Shown piece by piece: positions 1 through 8,567 of a stretch of 10,149 nucleotides of DNA (within the stretch, counting starts at the first letter, position 1; each line of letters opens with the position of its first letter). A model generated the notes under the pieces. That model was not told where the DNA came from. It searched no databases and saw only the letters and a list, made by a program, of their open reading frames with translations. Origin of the DNA: Conidiobolus incongruus B7586 (Eukaryota > Entomophthoromycota > Entomophthoromycetes > Entomophthorales > Conidiobolaceae); NCBI GenBank assembly GCA_000697335.1, contig JNEM01015816.1, forward strand, positions 1-10,149, written 5' to 3'. Both the position numbers and the translations under genes were made by a program.

Positions 1-894
1 TTTTTAATACTTTAATTTATTTTAATTAGTTTATAACTATATTTATTTATTAAAAATTTTAACCTATTATTTGATATAATTTTACTTAATATTTTAAATA
101 ATTGGAATTTTTTGTGATTAACAAAATAAAAGTTTTATTATATTAAAAATAAAATAACTATTAAATATAAATTTAATAATTTATTTTATTTTTATTAGTT
201 TTTTACTATTTAGTAACAAATCTCTAATACTTAAAAAACATTATTTTTATTGATGACTTAAAATTTATAATTCAAAAACCAATTAATTTTTTTTCAAAAA
301 TTTTCTTTCTTATAAGCTATTTTTTATTACCAAAGAACAATTATAATTACATTGCTTATAATAAAAGGAATATATAAAATATTATAACTCTTTCCAGTTT
401 TTTTTTATTATAAAGTTTTTATAACTTTAGTTTTAAGTATTTTATAATAATAATGCAAAATATTAAGTTTTAATAAATTATATTAAAAATATCAATTAAA
501 AATAAATTTATTTAAAAAAACAATATAAAATAAACTATTAATTGATTTTTTGAAGAATTAAATAAAAATAGAATATAATATTAAATTCAATTATAATAAT
601 TAATATTTATCGATATTTAAAGATTTTATTCATTGGAATTTAAAAAAAGAATTAATTTAATTTAACCCAACATCTTATTTTTTAAAAAAAATTCAATAAA
701 AATATATAAGATTTATCAAATATAAAAATTTGCAATAAAAACTTTGATGTCTAGGTATAGCTTAGTAAGTTTTATTTAATAAAAACTATTTTAGCTTTTT
801 TTTGAGTTTTAGTTAAAATATATAAAATTTATTATATATTTTTATTTATTTATTTTAATTCAAGCCTTAATATATATAAAATGCTAATATAATC
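1..894. other. Gene-free extreme AT-rich stretch
   Basis: This stretch is almost entirely A and T, with roughly 5-12% G+C in the lines counted by eye. I see no open frame, RNA gene or repeat that can be supported on either strand. It continues in composition into the decayed mariner element that follows, so it is probably part of the same mutated, non-coding block rather than a separate unit. Confidence 0.7.
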
Positions 895-930
895 AATATT
901 AGTATGGAAATTAAAAATTAGGAAATTTTT
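895..930 (+). repeat. 5' terminal inverted repeat of the mariner relic
   Basis: This 36-nt sequence begins AATATTAGTATGG. It matches the reverse complement of both 36-nt copies at the 3' end (2180-2215 and 2216-2251) at 26 of 36 positions each by hand alignment. The repeat proper probably starts at TTAGT (899) just inside a TA dinucleotide. The mismatches mostly replace G or C by A or T. Confidence 0.7.
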
Positions 931-1191
931 TAATTTTTGATCTTTCAAATATATTATATATTTTGAAAAATTATATATATATAAAATATATACAAAATTA
1001 AATATTTCTAAACTATATATATATTCAATTTTAATTATTTTTTTATTAAAATAATTTGATTTTATAGTTTATATTAAAATTAAATCATATTTATACTAAA
1101 TAATAATTAACAATAGGTTTTTATTTTTATATTTTTAAAATTTAATTATATATCTTTTAAAAAGATTTAAAACTTATATATAGTTTATAAA

Positions 1192-1290
1192 GAAAGTGCT
1201 TTATCTAAAACTACCATATATCACTAGATTTGTGATTTTAAAACTAAAAGGGAAAATATTCAAAATTTGTCAAAATCTAGAAAATTAATT
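1192..1290 (+). pseudogene. Mariner transposase fragment, helix-turn-helix (N-terminal)
   Basis: The frame starting at 1192 reads ESALSKTTIYH, a stop, then ICDFKTKRENIQNLSKSRK. This matches the second helix-turn-helix of mariner transposases, where the usual pattern is S-(K/R)-T-T-(I/V)-Y-x-W-x-x-(D/R)-F-K-x-(G/K)-R and then a Ser/Arg-rich linker. In the family this domain binds the terminal repeats. The TAG at 1225-1227 sits exactly where the family has Trp (TGG). It lies about 300 nt from the 5' end, as expected. It is in another frame from the C-terminal fragment, so at least one indel separates them. The call rests on motif recognition and order. Confidence 0.66.
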
Positions 1291-1591
1291 TTTATTGTTA
1301 CTTTTTCACTTATTAATAAAGTAAAAAAATATTAAGAAATATCTCTTTATTTTTATTAAAGAACTATTGAATTAATTTAATATTTATTATATAAGAATGT
1401 TATACTTATATAAGTTTAAATTTATATTAATTAATAAAAATATAAAATAAATATTTTAGAATTTAACAAAAGTTTAAAAGAAAACTAAAGTAATTATAAC
1501 AAAATTAAACTTATTAATGTATAACCAAAAATAAAGGTTTTTACAATAAATACTTATAATTGATAAATTTTAAATTCTTTTATATAATTAT

Positions 1592-1640
1592 TTACCCAAA
1601 AATAAAACAAAATATTATGTTAAGCTAAATCAATCCCTTT
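1592..1640 (+). pseudogene. Possible mariner transposase middle fragment
   Basis: The frame from 1592 reads LPKNKTKYYVKLNQSLL. This resembles the segment of mariner transposases just after the first catalytic Asp, where PKxKxxWVxPxxx is usual. It lies between the helix-turn-helix and C-terminal fragments, as it should, but in a third frame. The match is short and low in complexity, so its support is mostly positional. No convincing first catalytic Asp was found upstream of it. Confidence 0.35.
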
Positions 1641-1703
1641 TATAAATTCTAATGAATAAGTATTTTTAATATTATTAAATATTAATTATTTTAATAGATT
1701 ATA

Positions 1704-2117
1704 ATGGTAGATGGTTTTTTATTTAATATCTTAAGGAAAATTAATAATATTGAATTATATATTATTTTTTTAAATAAAATAATTTTTAAAAGTTGTTTTT
1801 ATTATAAATCAAAGATACCTAATATTTTGCATAATAATTACAAAATATATAAAGCTAAAGCTATAAAAGATTTTTTATATAAAAAAAATTAGAGGGAGTT
1901 ACCATATCTAATATATTCACCTGATTATAACCTATATAATTATAATTGTTTTAGACAATTAAAAAAACAGCTTACAAGAAAAAAAATTCCTGCAAACAAA
2001 TTAAATTAGTTTGTGAAATATCAAATTTCAGTTCTTAATAGAAAAAACTATTTTTTAGATATTAGAAGCTTACCAAAAGTATGGAAAAGAGTTATTAATA
2101 ATAAAGGAGGTTATTAA
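1704..2117 (+). pseudogene. Mariner transposase fragment, C-terminal catalytic part
   Basis: One frame runs from ATG 1704 to TAA 2115-2117 with only two internal TAG codons (1890-1892 and 2007-2009). It reads ILHNNYKIYKAKAIKDFL, then ELPYLIYSPDYNLYNYNCF, and ends SLPKVWKRVINNKGGY. These match the mariner blocks HDNARPHxAxxTxDFL, LPHPPYSPDLAPSDYHLF and the C-terminal LPxRWxKxIxxxGxY. Counting codons, the second catalytic position (1833-1835) and the third (1938-1940) are separated by exactly 34 residues, the DD34D spacing that defines mariner. Both read AAT (Asn) instead of GAT (Asp), so catalysis would be lost. The first TAG replaces the conserved Trp before the LPxxPYSPD block. The first stop leaves a 62-codon open frame from 1704, which is not a gene of its own. 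Confidence 0.88.
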
Positions 2118-2179
2118 TTTTAAATTATTCATTAATATTTATATATTATTTATTAATTTATTTATTTAATTTCAATCTT

Positions 2180-2251
2180 AAAATTGTGCCATTACTTAAT
2201 TTCTGCACTAATATTAAAATTATGCCATTAGATAATTTCTACACTAATATT
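2180..2251. repeat. Tandem 36-bp duplication at the 3' end of the mariner relic
   Basis: Two head-to-tail copies, 2180-2215 and 2216-2251, each begin AAAATT and end CACTAATATT. They differ at 4 of 36 positions. Two differences are G in the first copy and A in the second, both after T (2186/2222 and 2205/2241). Both copies are inverted relative to the 5' end at 895-930, so the 3' terminal repeat appears doubled. Confidence 0.85.
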
Positions 2252-2900
2252 ATATAATTAATAATCAAATTAACTTATAAAAGAAATATTATCTTAAGTT
2301 TATTATTTATATATTAACCAGTATTTTTTTATAATTAATAGGAATTTTATAAAGGCTATATAAATTAAAATATATATTAGTTAACTTAATTCAATTGATA
2401 TTAAAGTAAAAAAATATAATTTAGGTTAGTTATTTCTTATTTGCTAAATATGAACATGATATATTTTTTATGGAAAAATTATTAATTCATTTGATATATT
2501 ATAAATTTCTAAAATTGAATAATTAGAATTATTTGAATCTTTATCAAATTAAAAGGTTAAATGTGAAATATGAAACTATATATTTCATAGTAAAATATGT
2601 TATAACTTGAAAATAAATTTGAATAAGATATTAATAATTTAAATTTTAAAATATTTATAATTGTGTTAGATTTGATTTATTATTTATCCTTTGATAATCA
2701 TTATCATTTGAATAAGTTTGATTGAAGAAAAAAAGTTAACAAATTTTTTACTCATTTCTTTTTAATAAATATTTTATTTTCCAATCTCAACTTAGCAAGT
2801 ATCCTATTTTAATTTAATGCATCAACACTAATAGTAATTTGGTAAAAATTCTATAAAGGTATTATTTAATGATTTTTAATATCCAAATTTTAATTCGTAA
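2252..2900. other. AT-rich non-coding stretch before the HSF-like gene
   Basis: There is no supportable gene, RNA or long repeat here on either strand. The composition stays very AT-rich to about 2,760 and then rises toward the promoter region of the following gene. This makes it the transition between the transposon-bearing AT block and the coding island. Confidence 0.6.
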
Positions 2901-3006
2901 CACATTATGTAACCTTTACATTCGGGTGTTGATCAAATAGAAATCCCAGTTGAATTTAATTCAGTAAAGGAGTAGATTATAGAGGGTTTCATTGCCTTCC
3001 AAAAAC

Positions 3007-3014
3007 TATATAAA
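3007..3014 (+). promoter_or_regulatory. Candidate TATA box of the HSF-like gene
   Basis: TATATAAA lies 83 bp upstream of the proposed start codon at 3097, in a locally less AT-rich stretch. Transcription starting about 30 bp downstream would give a leader of about 50-60 nt. In such AT-rich DNA a TATA match alone is weak, so the support comes from position and from the G+C-richer surroundings. Confidence 0.4.
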
Positions 3015-3096
3015 TTAATTCATTTCCCTAATTGTCAGATCTATTTTGAACTTGAGAACTTTATTGTTTTTGTATTAAAAGTTGATATTGGTCCCA

Positions 3097-4571
3097 ATGG
3101 AGAGTAAGTGCCCTTTACATTTGTTATTTCAAGTTTTTGGGTTTGGGTTTGGATTGATTATTCGATAGGTTGTTTATATTGAGAAAGTAAATAGCATTAA
3201 TATAGTAGCGAAGCTGAAATTTTCGTATCTTCGAACGGTTCACTCACGATGCTGAAATCAGTTAGTGATCCAAAATACAAGTTCATATTATCATTTTTGT
3301 TTCATAGAAAATGGTCTGAATACCAATGCTCTTTGAGAATATCAATCATTCATCCAAAACAATATGGAACTTTCTGAGTATTCACACATATTTAGAGAAC
3401 TTCATATTATATTGTGATGCCTTGTTCAAAGTATATACCATTATGAATTCTGCTTTGTATTATTTTTTCGATTGTCAAGTATTTAGTGAAATACAGATGT
3501 TTGCTAATAACATTTTACCAAATTTATCAGTATAACAATATATTAAGGAGATTTAAACAGGTTGCAATTAAAGAAACTGGACGCACATTAAATAGGTATT
3601 CAAAATCAAGGAACATCAGCCACTGAAAATCTGATACCAAATAATTAAGTTAATATATACTTTTTCAATTAATCTGGAATGTTTGATAAATAACCTGAAA
3701 TCTAATAATCTTCACCATAAACAAACCCCTAACAAATTTAATTTAAATTCAATTGACTAACCAATTTGAAATAGTGATCCACGGATTAAAAGCTCCAGAG
3801 AAGTTATCATTCGCTGAGAAACTTTACAAGTATAATATTTTGTGTAGACCATATATACATAAGTACTGATGAAAATTATAGTTTAATAGATAATGATCCT
3901 CATATTACATGGTCTGTAAATGGTGATTCCTTCGTTATTACTGATATTTCAAAATTTGAAAAGACTCTCAAATCTAAAATGAATAACAGTAGTATGCTTT
4001 CATTTGTTAGACAATTGCATGTAATGTATATAATTATGTATTAAACTAAGAAGTTAATGTGAAGAATAATTCTTAGATCTACGGATTTAAAAGAGTAATT
4101 GACGGTAGAAGGACACGATACCAAATCAAAACCAATATAGCATGCTTTTACCACCCATATTTCAAAATGAACCATCCAGAGCTCTTGTACGCAGTTAAGC
4201 GCGAAAAACGGGTGTCTAAGACACAAAACCAAAACAATCAAAATAAATTTAACAAGACGGAAAATACTGAACTCGCTCAAACTGAAAATCAACTTATCGA
4301 CCATTACTCAGCATCAATCACATACTCCCCAGATCTTGGAGAATCACATCCAGCATTCACCAGTGATCCGCTACCGATTCAGAACACTCCTGAATCCCAC
4401 GAATGCTCGCCACTCGCTATAGATTCACCAGTATCAATATCAAATCCATCTACAGACTATACCAAACTCGAGAATATATTAAATGGAGAATGCACTCAAC
4501 GATCTTATAGCAGAAGTGGAGGTCGTCTGACTATTAATCAATTACTCAATTCCACACAACAGCAACTGTAA
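3097..4571 (+). CDS. HSF-type DNA-binding transcription factor (spliced)
   Basis: Preferred exons are 3097-3103, 3775-3829, 3882-4020 and 4077-4571 (stop TAA 4569-4571), giving 231 residues. Residues 11-110 form a winged-helix HSF DNA-binding domain: KLSFAEKLYNLIDNDPHITW, then GDSFVI, the recognition helix SFVRQLH (61-67), IYGFKRV (68-74), and a wing and C-terminal strand ending FYHPYFKMNHPELL (91-104). Family members bind GAA-type sites in the nucleus. The core Trp31, Phe62 and the base-contacting Arg64 are present, but the nearly invariant Asn after FVRQL is His67. A basic patch (KREKR) follows. Residues 113-231 are rich in Ser, Thr, Pro, Asn and Gln and end with RLTINQLLN. No heptad coiled coil for trimerisation is seen, so it is not a classic heat-shock factor; an Mga1/Sfl1-like or lineage-specific regulator is equally possible. 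The domain exons are confident, the 7-nt first exon is not. Confidence 0.88.
3104..3774 (+). other. Proposed intron 1 of the HSF-like gene (671 nt)
   Basis: The donor GTAAGT follows ATGGAGA directly (3104-3109). The acceptor ATAG ends at 3774, 18 nt after TGACTAAC, a classic branch-site sequence (3754-3761 region). Splicing leaves phase 1 on both sides and forms an ATG codon across the junction, keeping the frame into the HSF domain. The acceptor is well supported. The donor pairing is inferred, and the intron is about twelve times longer than the other two, so further small exons inside it cannot be excluded. Confidence 0.5.
3134..3152 (+). repeat. Short TTTGGG-type G-tract repeat inside intron 1
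   Basis: Three G-runs separated by TTT (GGGTTTGGGTTTGG) stand out in otherwise AT-rich DNA. They resemble a very short interstitial telomere-like repeat or a weak quadruplex-forming tract. Only two full units are present, so chance is a fair explanation. Confidence 0.4.
3830..3881 (+). other. Intron 2 of the HSF-like gene (52 nt)
   Basis: The intron starts GTATAAT and ends AATTATAG, with a TACTGAT branch-like sequence 12-15 nt before the end. Removing it joins FAEKLYN to LIDNDPHITW, which aligns with the HSF pattern KLYxxLxDPxxxxxIxW. An alternative acceptor at 3861-3863 (34-nt intron) also keeps the frame, but it inserts six residues and spoils this alignment, so the 52-nt form is preferred. 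Confidence 0.78.
4021..4076 (+). other. Intron 3 of the HSF-like gene (56 nt)
   Basis: The intron starts GTAATG and ends ATTCTTAG, is AT-rich and contains an in-frame stop. It lies exactly between FVRQLH and IYGFKRV, the most conserved block of the HSF domain, in phase 0. The position is fixed by the protein match on both sides. Confidence 0.92.
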
Positions 4572-7100
4572 CTTCACCCAATTGTTTACATCACAAAGCC
4601 ACTCAATCCTTCCTATAATTTTCTCCTAGTTTCTATAACCCCTTAACTGGACCAAGGACTAATATTTAATTAATGAAATGCTGAACATCGAATTACCTTA
4701 GAAAGTAACTATTACCGAGTTTATATTTACTCAGTCAAATCAAATTATTTTCCTATTTATCTTGATTAACTCATGAATTTAAGATATAATGAAAAACTGG
4801 TTCTAATATATTAAAGCGTTTGGTAGCTACATATTAATACTGATTAAAAATATCCTAATTTACATTTAAATTTATATAATTAAATACACTATTTCTCAGA
4901 TAAAGCAGGAGAGTTATTAAATTTTCATTATCTAAGAATAAATAGAGCCCCATATATGGAAAAAAGAGGGAATATATTTCTCTAAATAATTACCTAAAAA
5001 ATTGGCTTTTGTGATTTCAAATATCAAATTAAATGTAGTATAATTAAAAATCTAATATATTTTCATGAATGACCGTTTTCTCTAAAATTAACCTTGAAAT
5101 ATACTGATGATTATCAATGTTCAATTTTATTCATTATTAAAAGATTCTTTAACTATTCATCTATTCTATTCTTTATTCCAATACAGATCATGTATTATAT
5201 TTGATATTAGTAACTCTTTAAAACATTACTATATTAAAAGGTATAAGCACATAAATATACATGGTAAAAGTGTTAAAATGGTATTATAAATACTCATTAT
5301 ATTAACTTTAATTATAATCATTCAAATACAATAATTGACATCGATTAAGGTATATTTATATAACTTAATGGTCACCAATCAATCAAAAATTTCATAAGGA
5401 ACTTATAACTTATTTTTTTCATTATAAAATATTTTATTATAACTTAAACATTTATTGTTATTAATGCTAAATTTATAACAGATTAATTAATTTTTGATTA
5501 AATAATATCTATTGAAAAGTAAGGATAAGAGTTTATTAATAGTTATCAAATATTTTGTATTGATATAATGATATTAATATCAACAAACTATGATTTAAAT
5601 TCTATAATTAATAAATATATATTATCATATTTTCTCAATTAATTAAAAAATATGCATTTTGGTATTTTGGATATAATATTCCAAGCAATTACTCACTTTA
5701 TAATTTGCAAGTTTTAAATATTTTCTAATCATATACATTATAATTTGGAGGGAATAGATTTATTAGGATTTTTAAAATCAGTATATTATAGTTTTATATA
5801 TGGTTTGATAATAGATATTAATATCGCAAATTGCCCTATTGTATCCCTTCAATGAAAAATGAAGAACGTATCTAATATGATAATTTAGTTAAGTTGAAAA
5901 AGGTAATAATTTGTGTAAAATTAATCTTATTGTGAATATAATGAGTTTTATTAGTACTCTGAATTTTTATTCTTTTATTGCGGATTAGGTAATGATGGTA
6001 ATTTCAAATCTTAATGAATAATTGATGCACATGATTGCTTAGATAATTTTCGAGTAATAAATTTGACAATGATGTTGATTATATAATTGTAATTATTTCA
6101 ACAAGTAGAAAATTAAACTTTAAATAGTAGTATAATTTTATCTCTAAATCATTGGATATAATGTAAGATATAGGTACTAAAAGAAATATAAACATATATC
6201 AACTTGGGTTATATTAAATTTACTGATATCACTGACAAAATCTGTTCAAATTTAGTTATTTTTGCTATTATCGGCTTTGATCAACGTATTTCAACTTTAT
6301 AAATCATAGCCTATTGATATATTTTATAAAGTTTGATTTATTATGTGGTATCTTTAGATACTTATATTAAATTAAAAACATTATACTCACTCTATTACTA
6401 TTACAGAATGATATCCTTCAAAAAGGACTTATATAATCCATTGATTGCCAATGATTAAATATTAGAAACTGTGTTAATGATATCCAAATGAATAAATTCT
6501 AATTTCAGCCAAAGTTATAAAAACTATTTTTCGAAAAACATTTTACGTTCATTTAATGATTATAACATTTTTTCATTAAATCAGGGTGATTAAATATTAA
6601 AATATGCTATTTGATAATACAAAATAATTAGTGGATTTACTTAAAAATTGAGGATAAGGGTTATATCAAACGCATTATTATAATACTATAATCTATATAT
6701 ATTCAAAGATTATTGTAAAAATATTAGCATATATCTGATTATTATAACTATATAATCATTAAATAGAAAAATTAATTAGGAATTCTTTGAATGTAAATTT
6801 TACAATTGAGGATAAGTTAGACTAAGGAATTTTTAAATCTCTATAAAATATTCTGTAATTATGAAGTATAGCAATTATACTTACCAATCGATTTAAATAT
6901 TTTATTTAACGATATATAACTATTAGAAAATCATTTGAAAGTTTCTCTAATTTATATTCAATATGATATTCAATTTACACTACAAAATAAGAAGCCACAT
7001 TAATTGATATCGATAAGTGACAACTAGTTAAGTATTTAATATTTATATATCATAAAGAGGTTGATTTTTTATTTTAGTGATGTTATTACAATATATTTCT
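4572..7100. other. Long stretch without a convincing gene
   Basis: Downstream of the HSF-like gene the DNA is AT-rich, though less so than 1-2,880. The longest ATG-started frame here is 60 codons at 5107-5289; it is AT-rich with no recognisable motif and is what chance would give. A few 30-40-codon coding-like runs occur on the + strand, for example near 6195-6300, without any recognisable family. No tRNA, rRNA, terminal repeat or tandem array was found. The 3' untranslated region must lie at the start of this stretch, but no clear AATAAA signal is placed close to the stop codon. Confidence 0.55.
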
Positions 7101-7315
7101 TTAATATATCAGAATATACATTGAAAAAATTGACACCATCTAATATCCAAACCAATACAAACATAAAAGCAGCTTTTGCATATGGAAATCAAGCATTTAA
7201 TAAAGGTCATATATAATTGTAGAATTAGTATTAAAGTGTGTATAACTTACATTCTAAAGTAATTCTCTTACCTGAATAACGAACATGATATGATTCGAAA
7301 GTCAACCAATTCCTA

Positions 7316-8567
7316 TTCCATAATTTGCTCAATTTGAAATATCCCTAATTGAAAATCAAAAGAGCGTAAAAGAAAATTACCAAATAAAAAATTGGTATTA
7401 GTTGATGGTTTATCGTGGCAAACGAATTTGTTGGAGATATTGAAGATCTTGGAAGAAAATTGATTCCCAAGTTGGGAATAATTTTCAAATACTAACTTGA
7501 ATGAAATCCTTAAAGGATTGACATGCTCCTACAATTCCAGTAAGTTGATCTTTTGCCATTTGATTTGGCTTTCTAAATAAGCAGATTAGGTTGAAATTGT
7601 GAATTCATATCATCTGTAGGCTGCCTGTGTATTTAATCTTTCCTTATTTGATAGTCGTTTATACTGATTCAATAGTTTCTATATACTGATAAAGGTTGTT
7701 ATGTTTTCATTTCCATTTAGTGCTTTTATAACTACATAATTGAGAGCACAATTAATATTTTCTGACTATTTTAGTAAATTGCCAAATTTGGTTCGAAAGT
7801 CTAAATTTAGTAATGATATTTAAATAGCATCATCTCATCAAAAAATTTGAATTTTCTATTAAATCCGTCCAATTCACTCAAACTCAGTTTAACATCAATT
7901 ACACCATTTATACTCACTCATCTTTCTCATAAGTAATTTTTTATTTTATATATTAAGCGGAAGTTGCCAAATAATGATGATTTGGCTTACTTTGAAAATT
8001 GCTTAATTTCATGATTCGGGATGATAAGCTGAGAATAATGATTGTTAATTATGTTCTGTGTTACAAATTGGCCGCCCCATTTCCTATTATAATAAACTGA
8101 GGTGCTAAAACTGGAAATAGGAAAGTATAATATAAAAGATTAAAAATAATGTCAATAGATCCTAAAACAATCAATACACTACAAATATACCTTAAATTTC
8201 TACATTTCTAAATTCAAAGTAAGTTATTTCAGCCAGTTCAATACCAAACCAATATAATTTAAGCTGAATACGTCATATCTTTGATATTGTATAATTGGGC
8301 TTATAATTTGTACAACCTTAGAGATCAGTTGCTTATCATATTCTATTGATGAATCTAACCTATGCGTGGTCTCAGCTTTTGGACGTATATACATTGAGTT
8401 TTCAAATTGGTATTGATATAGTCATCATTTTCATATATTTTTTCAGATATTGACTCGGAAATAGTATCTTGAATTTCATTTTCGAGTTACCAATCAACTA
8501 CTTTATTTGTTTGAGGTATGCAAAAAGGTTCAGAATGAGGAATTATTTTGATTTATGAACATGCCAT
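7316..8567 (-). pseudogene. Decayed coding region, protein not recognised
   Basis: I do not recognise this family. Reading the minus strand from an ATG at 8567, several successive stretches look protein-like and have fewer stops than AT-rich DNA should give. The open runs are 8421-8227 (65 codons, contains ETTHRLDSSIEYDKQLISKV), 8139-7990 (50 codons, contains KWGGQFVTQNIINNHYSQLI) and 7528-7316 (71 codons, contains SFKLVFENYSQLGNQFSSKI). They are separated by frame changes and by stops of all three kinds, many of them TAA or TAG where Gln would read naturally. The region is therefore broken many times, unless it is a multi-exon gene whose splice sites I cannot place. It could be an old gene or a remnant of a mobile or virus-like element. 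Some chance open runs are expected at this base composition, which limits confidence. Confidence 0.35.

Larger units (their letters stand above)
895..2251 (+). mobile_element. Decayed mariner (DD34D) DNA transposon
   Basis: A relic of a Tc1/mariner-superfamily transposon, about 1.36 kb, the usual mariner size. The 5' end (895-930) and the 3' end (2216-2251) are inverted copies matching at 26 of 36 positions. Each lies on a TA inside AATATT, in keeping with TA target duplication. Internal pieces come in the right order and at the right distances: a helix-turn-helix fragment near 1192-1290, a possible middle fragment near 1592-1640, and the C-terminal catalytic part at 1704-2117. Two of the three catalytic Asp positions can be located, and both now read Asn; the first was not found. 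Stops and frame changes are present, so no active transposase is possible. The ends might still be cut by an enzyme supplied elsewhere, but their divergence makes this unlikely. The family call is confident; the exact ends are less so because of the AT-driven decay. Confidence 0.82.

Noticed and set aside
1704-1892. 62-codon open frame starting MVDGFLFN
   Set aside because: It is the first part of the decayed mariner transposase C-terminal fragment, not an independent gene.
3215-3245. Possible heat-shock element (TTC/GAA cluster) near the start of the HSF-like gene
   Set aside because: The TTC and GAA units do not keep the regular 5-bp spacing of a true element, and the site falls within the proposed intron.
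3326-3535. 69-codon ATG-started open frame
   Set aside because: It lies inside the proposed intron 1 of the HSF-like gene, has no recognisable motif and a length expected by chance in AT-rich DNA. It would matter again only if transcripts show an exon here.
3600-3750. Stretch reading as a Gln/Asn/Ser/Pro-rich protein if TAA were Gln
   Set aside because: It lies just before a strong branch site and acceptor, so it is better explained as intron. The adjacent exon uses only CAA/CAG for Gln, which argues against a ciliate-type code.
3830-3863. 34-nt version of intron 2
   Set aside because: It keeps the frame but adds six residues between KLY and LIDNDP and breaks the alignment with the HSF pattern. 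The 52-nt version fits better.
4041-4304. 87-codon minus-strand open frame
   Set aside because: It is antisense to the HSF domain and tail exons and is a shadow of that coding sequence.
5107-5289. 60-codon open frame starting MIINVQFY
   Set aside because: Its AT-driven residue content (Ile, Tyr, Lys, Ser), lack of motif and lack of a supporting neighbour or promoter make it a likely chance frame.
6646-6816. 13-bp direct repeat AATTGAGGATAAG at 6646 and 6804
   Set aside because: Only two short copies with unrelated flanks; this is compatible with chance in AT-rich DNA.
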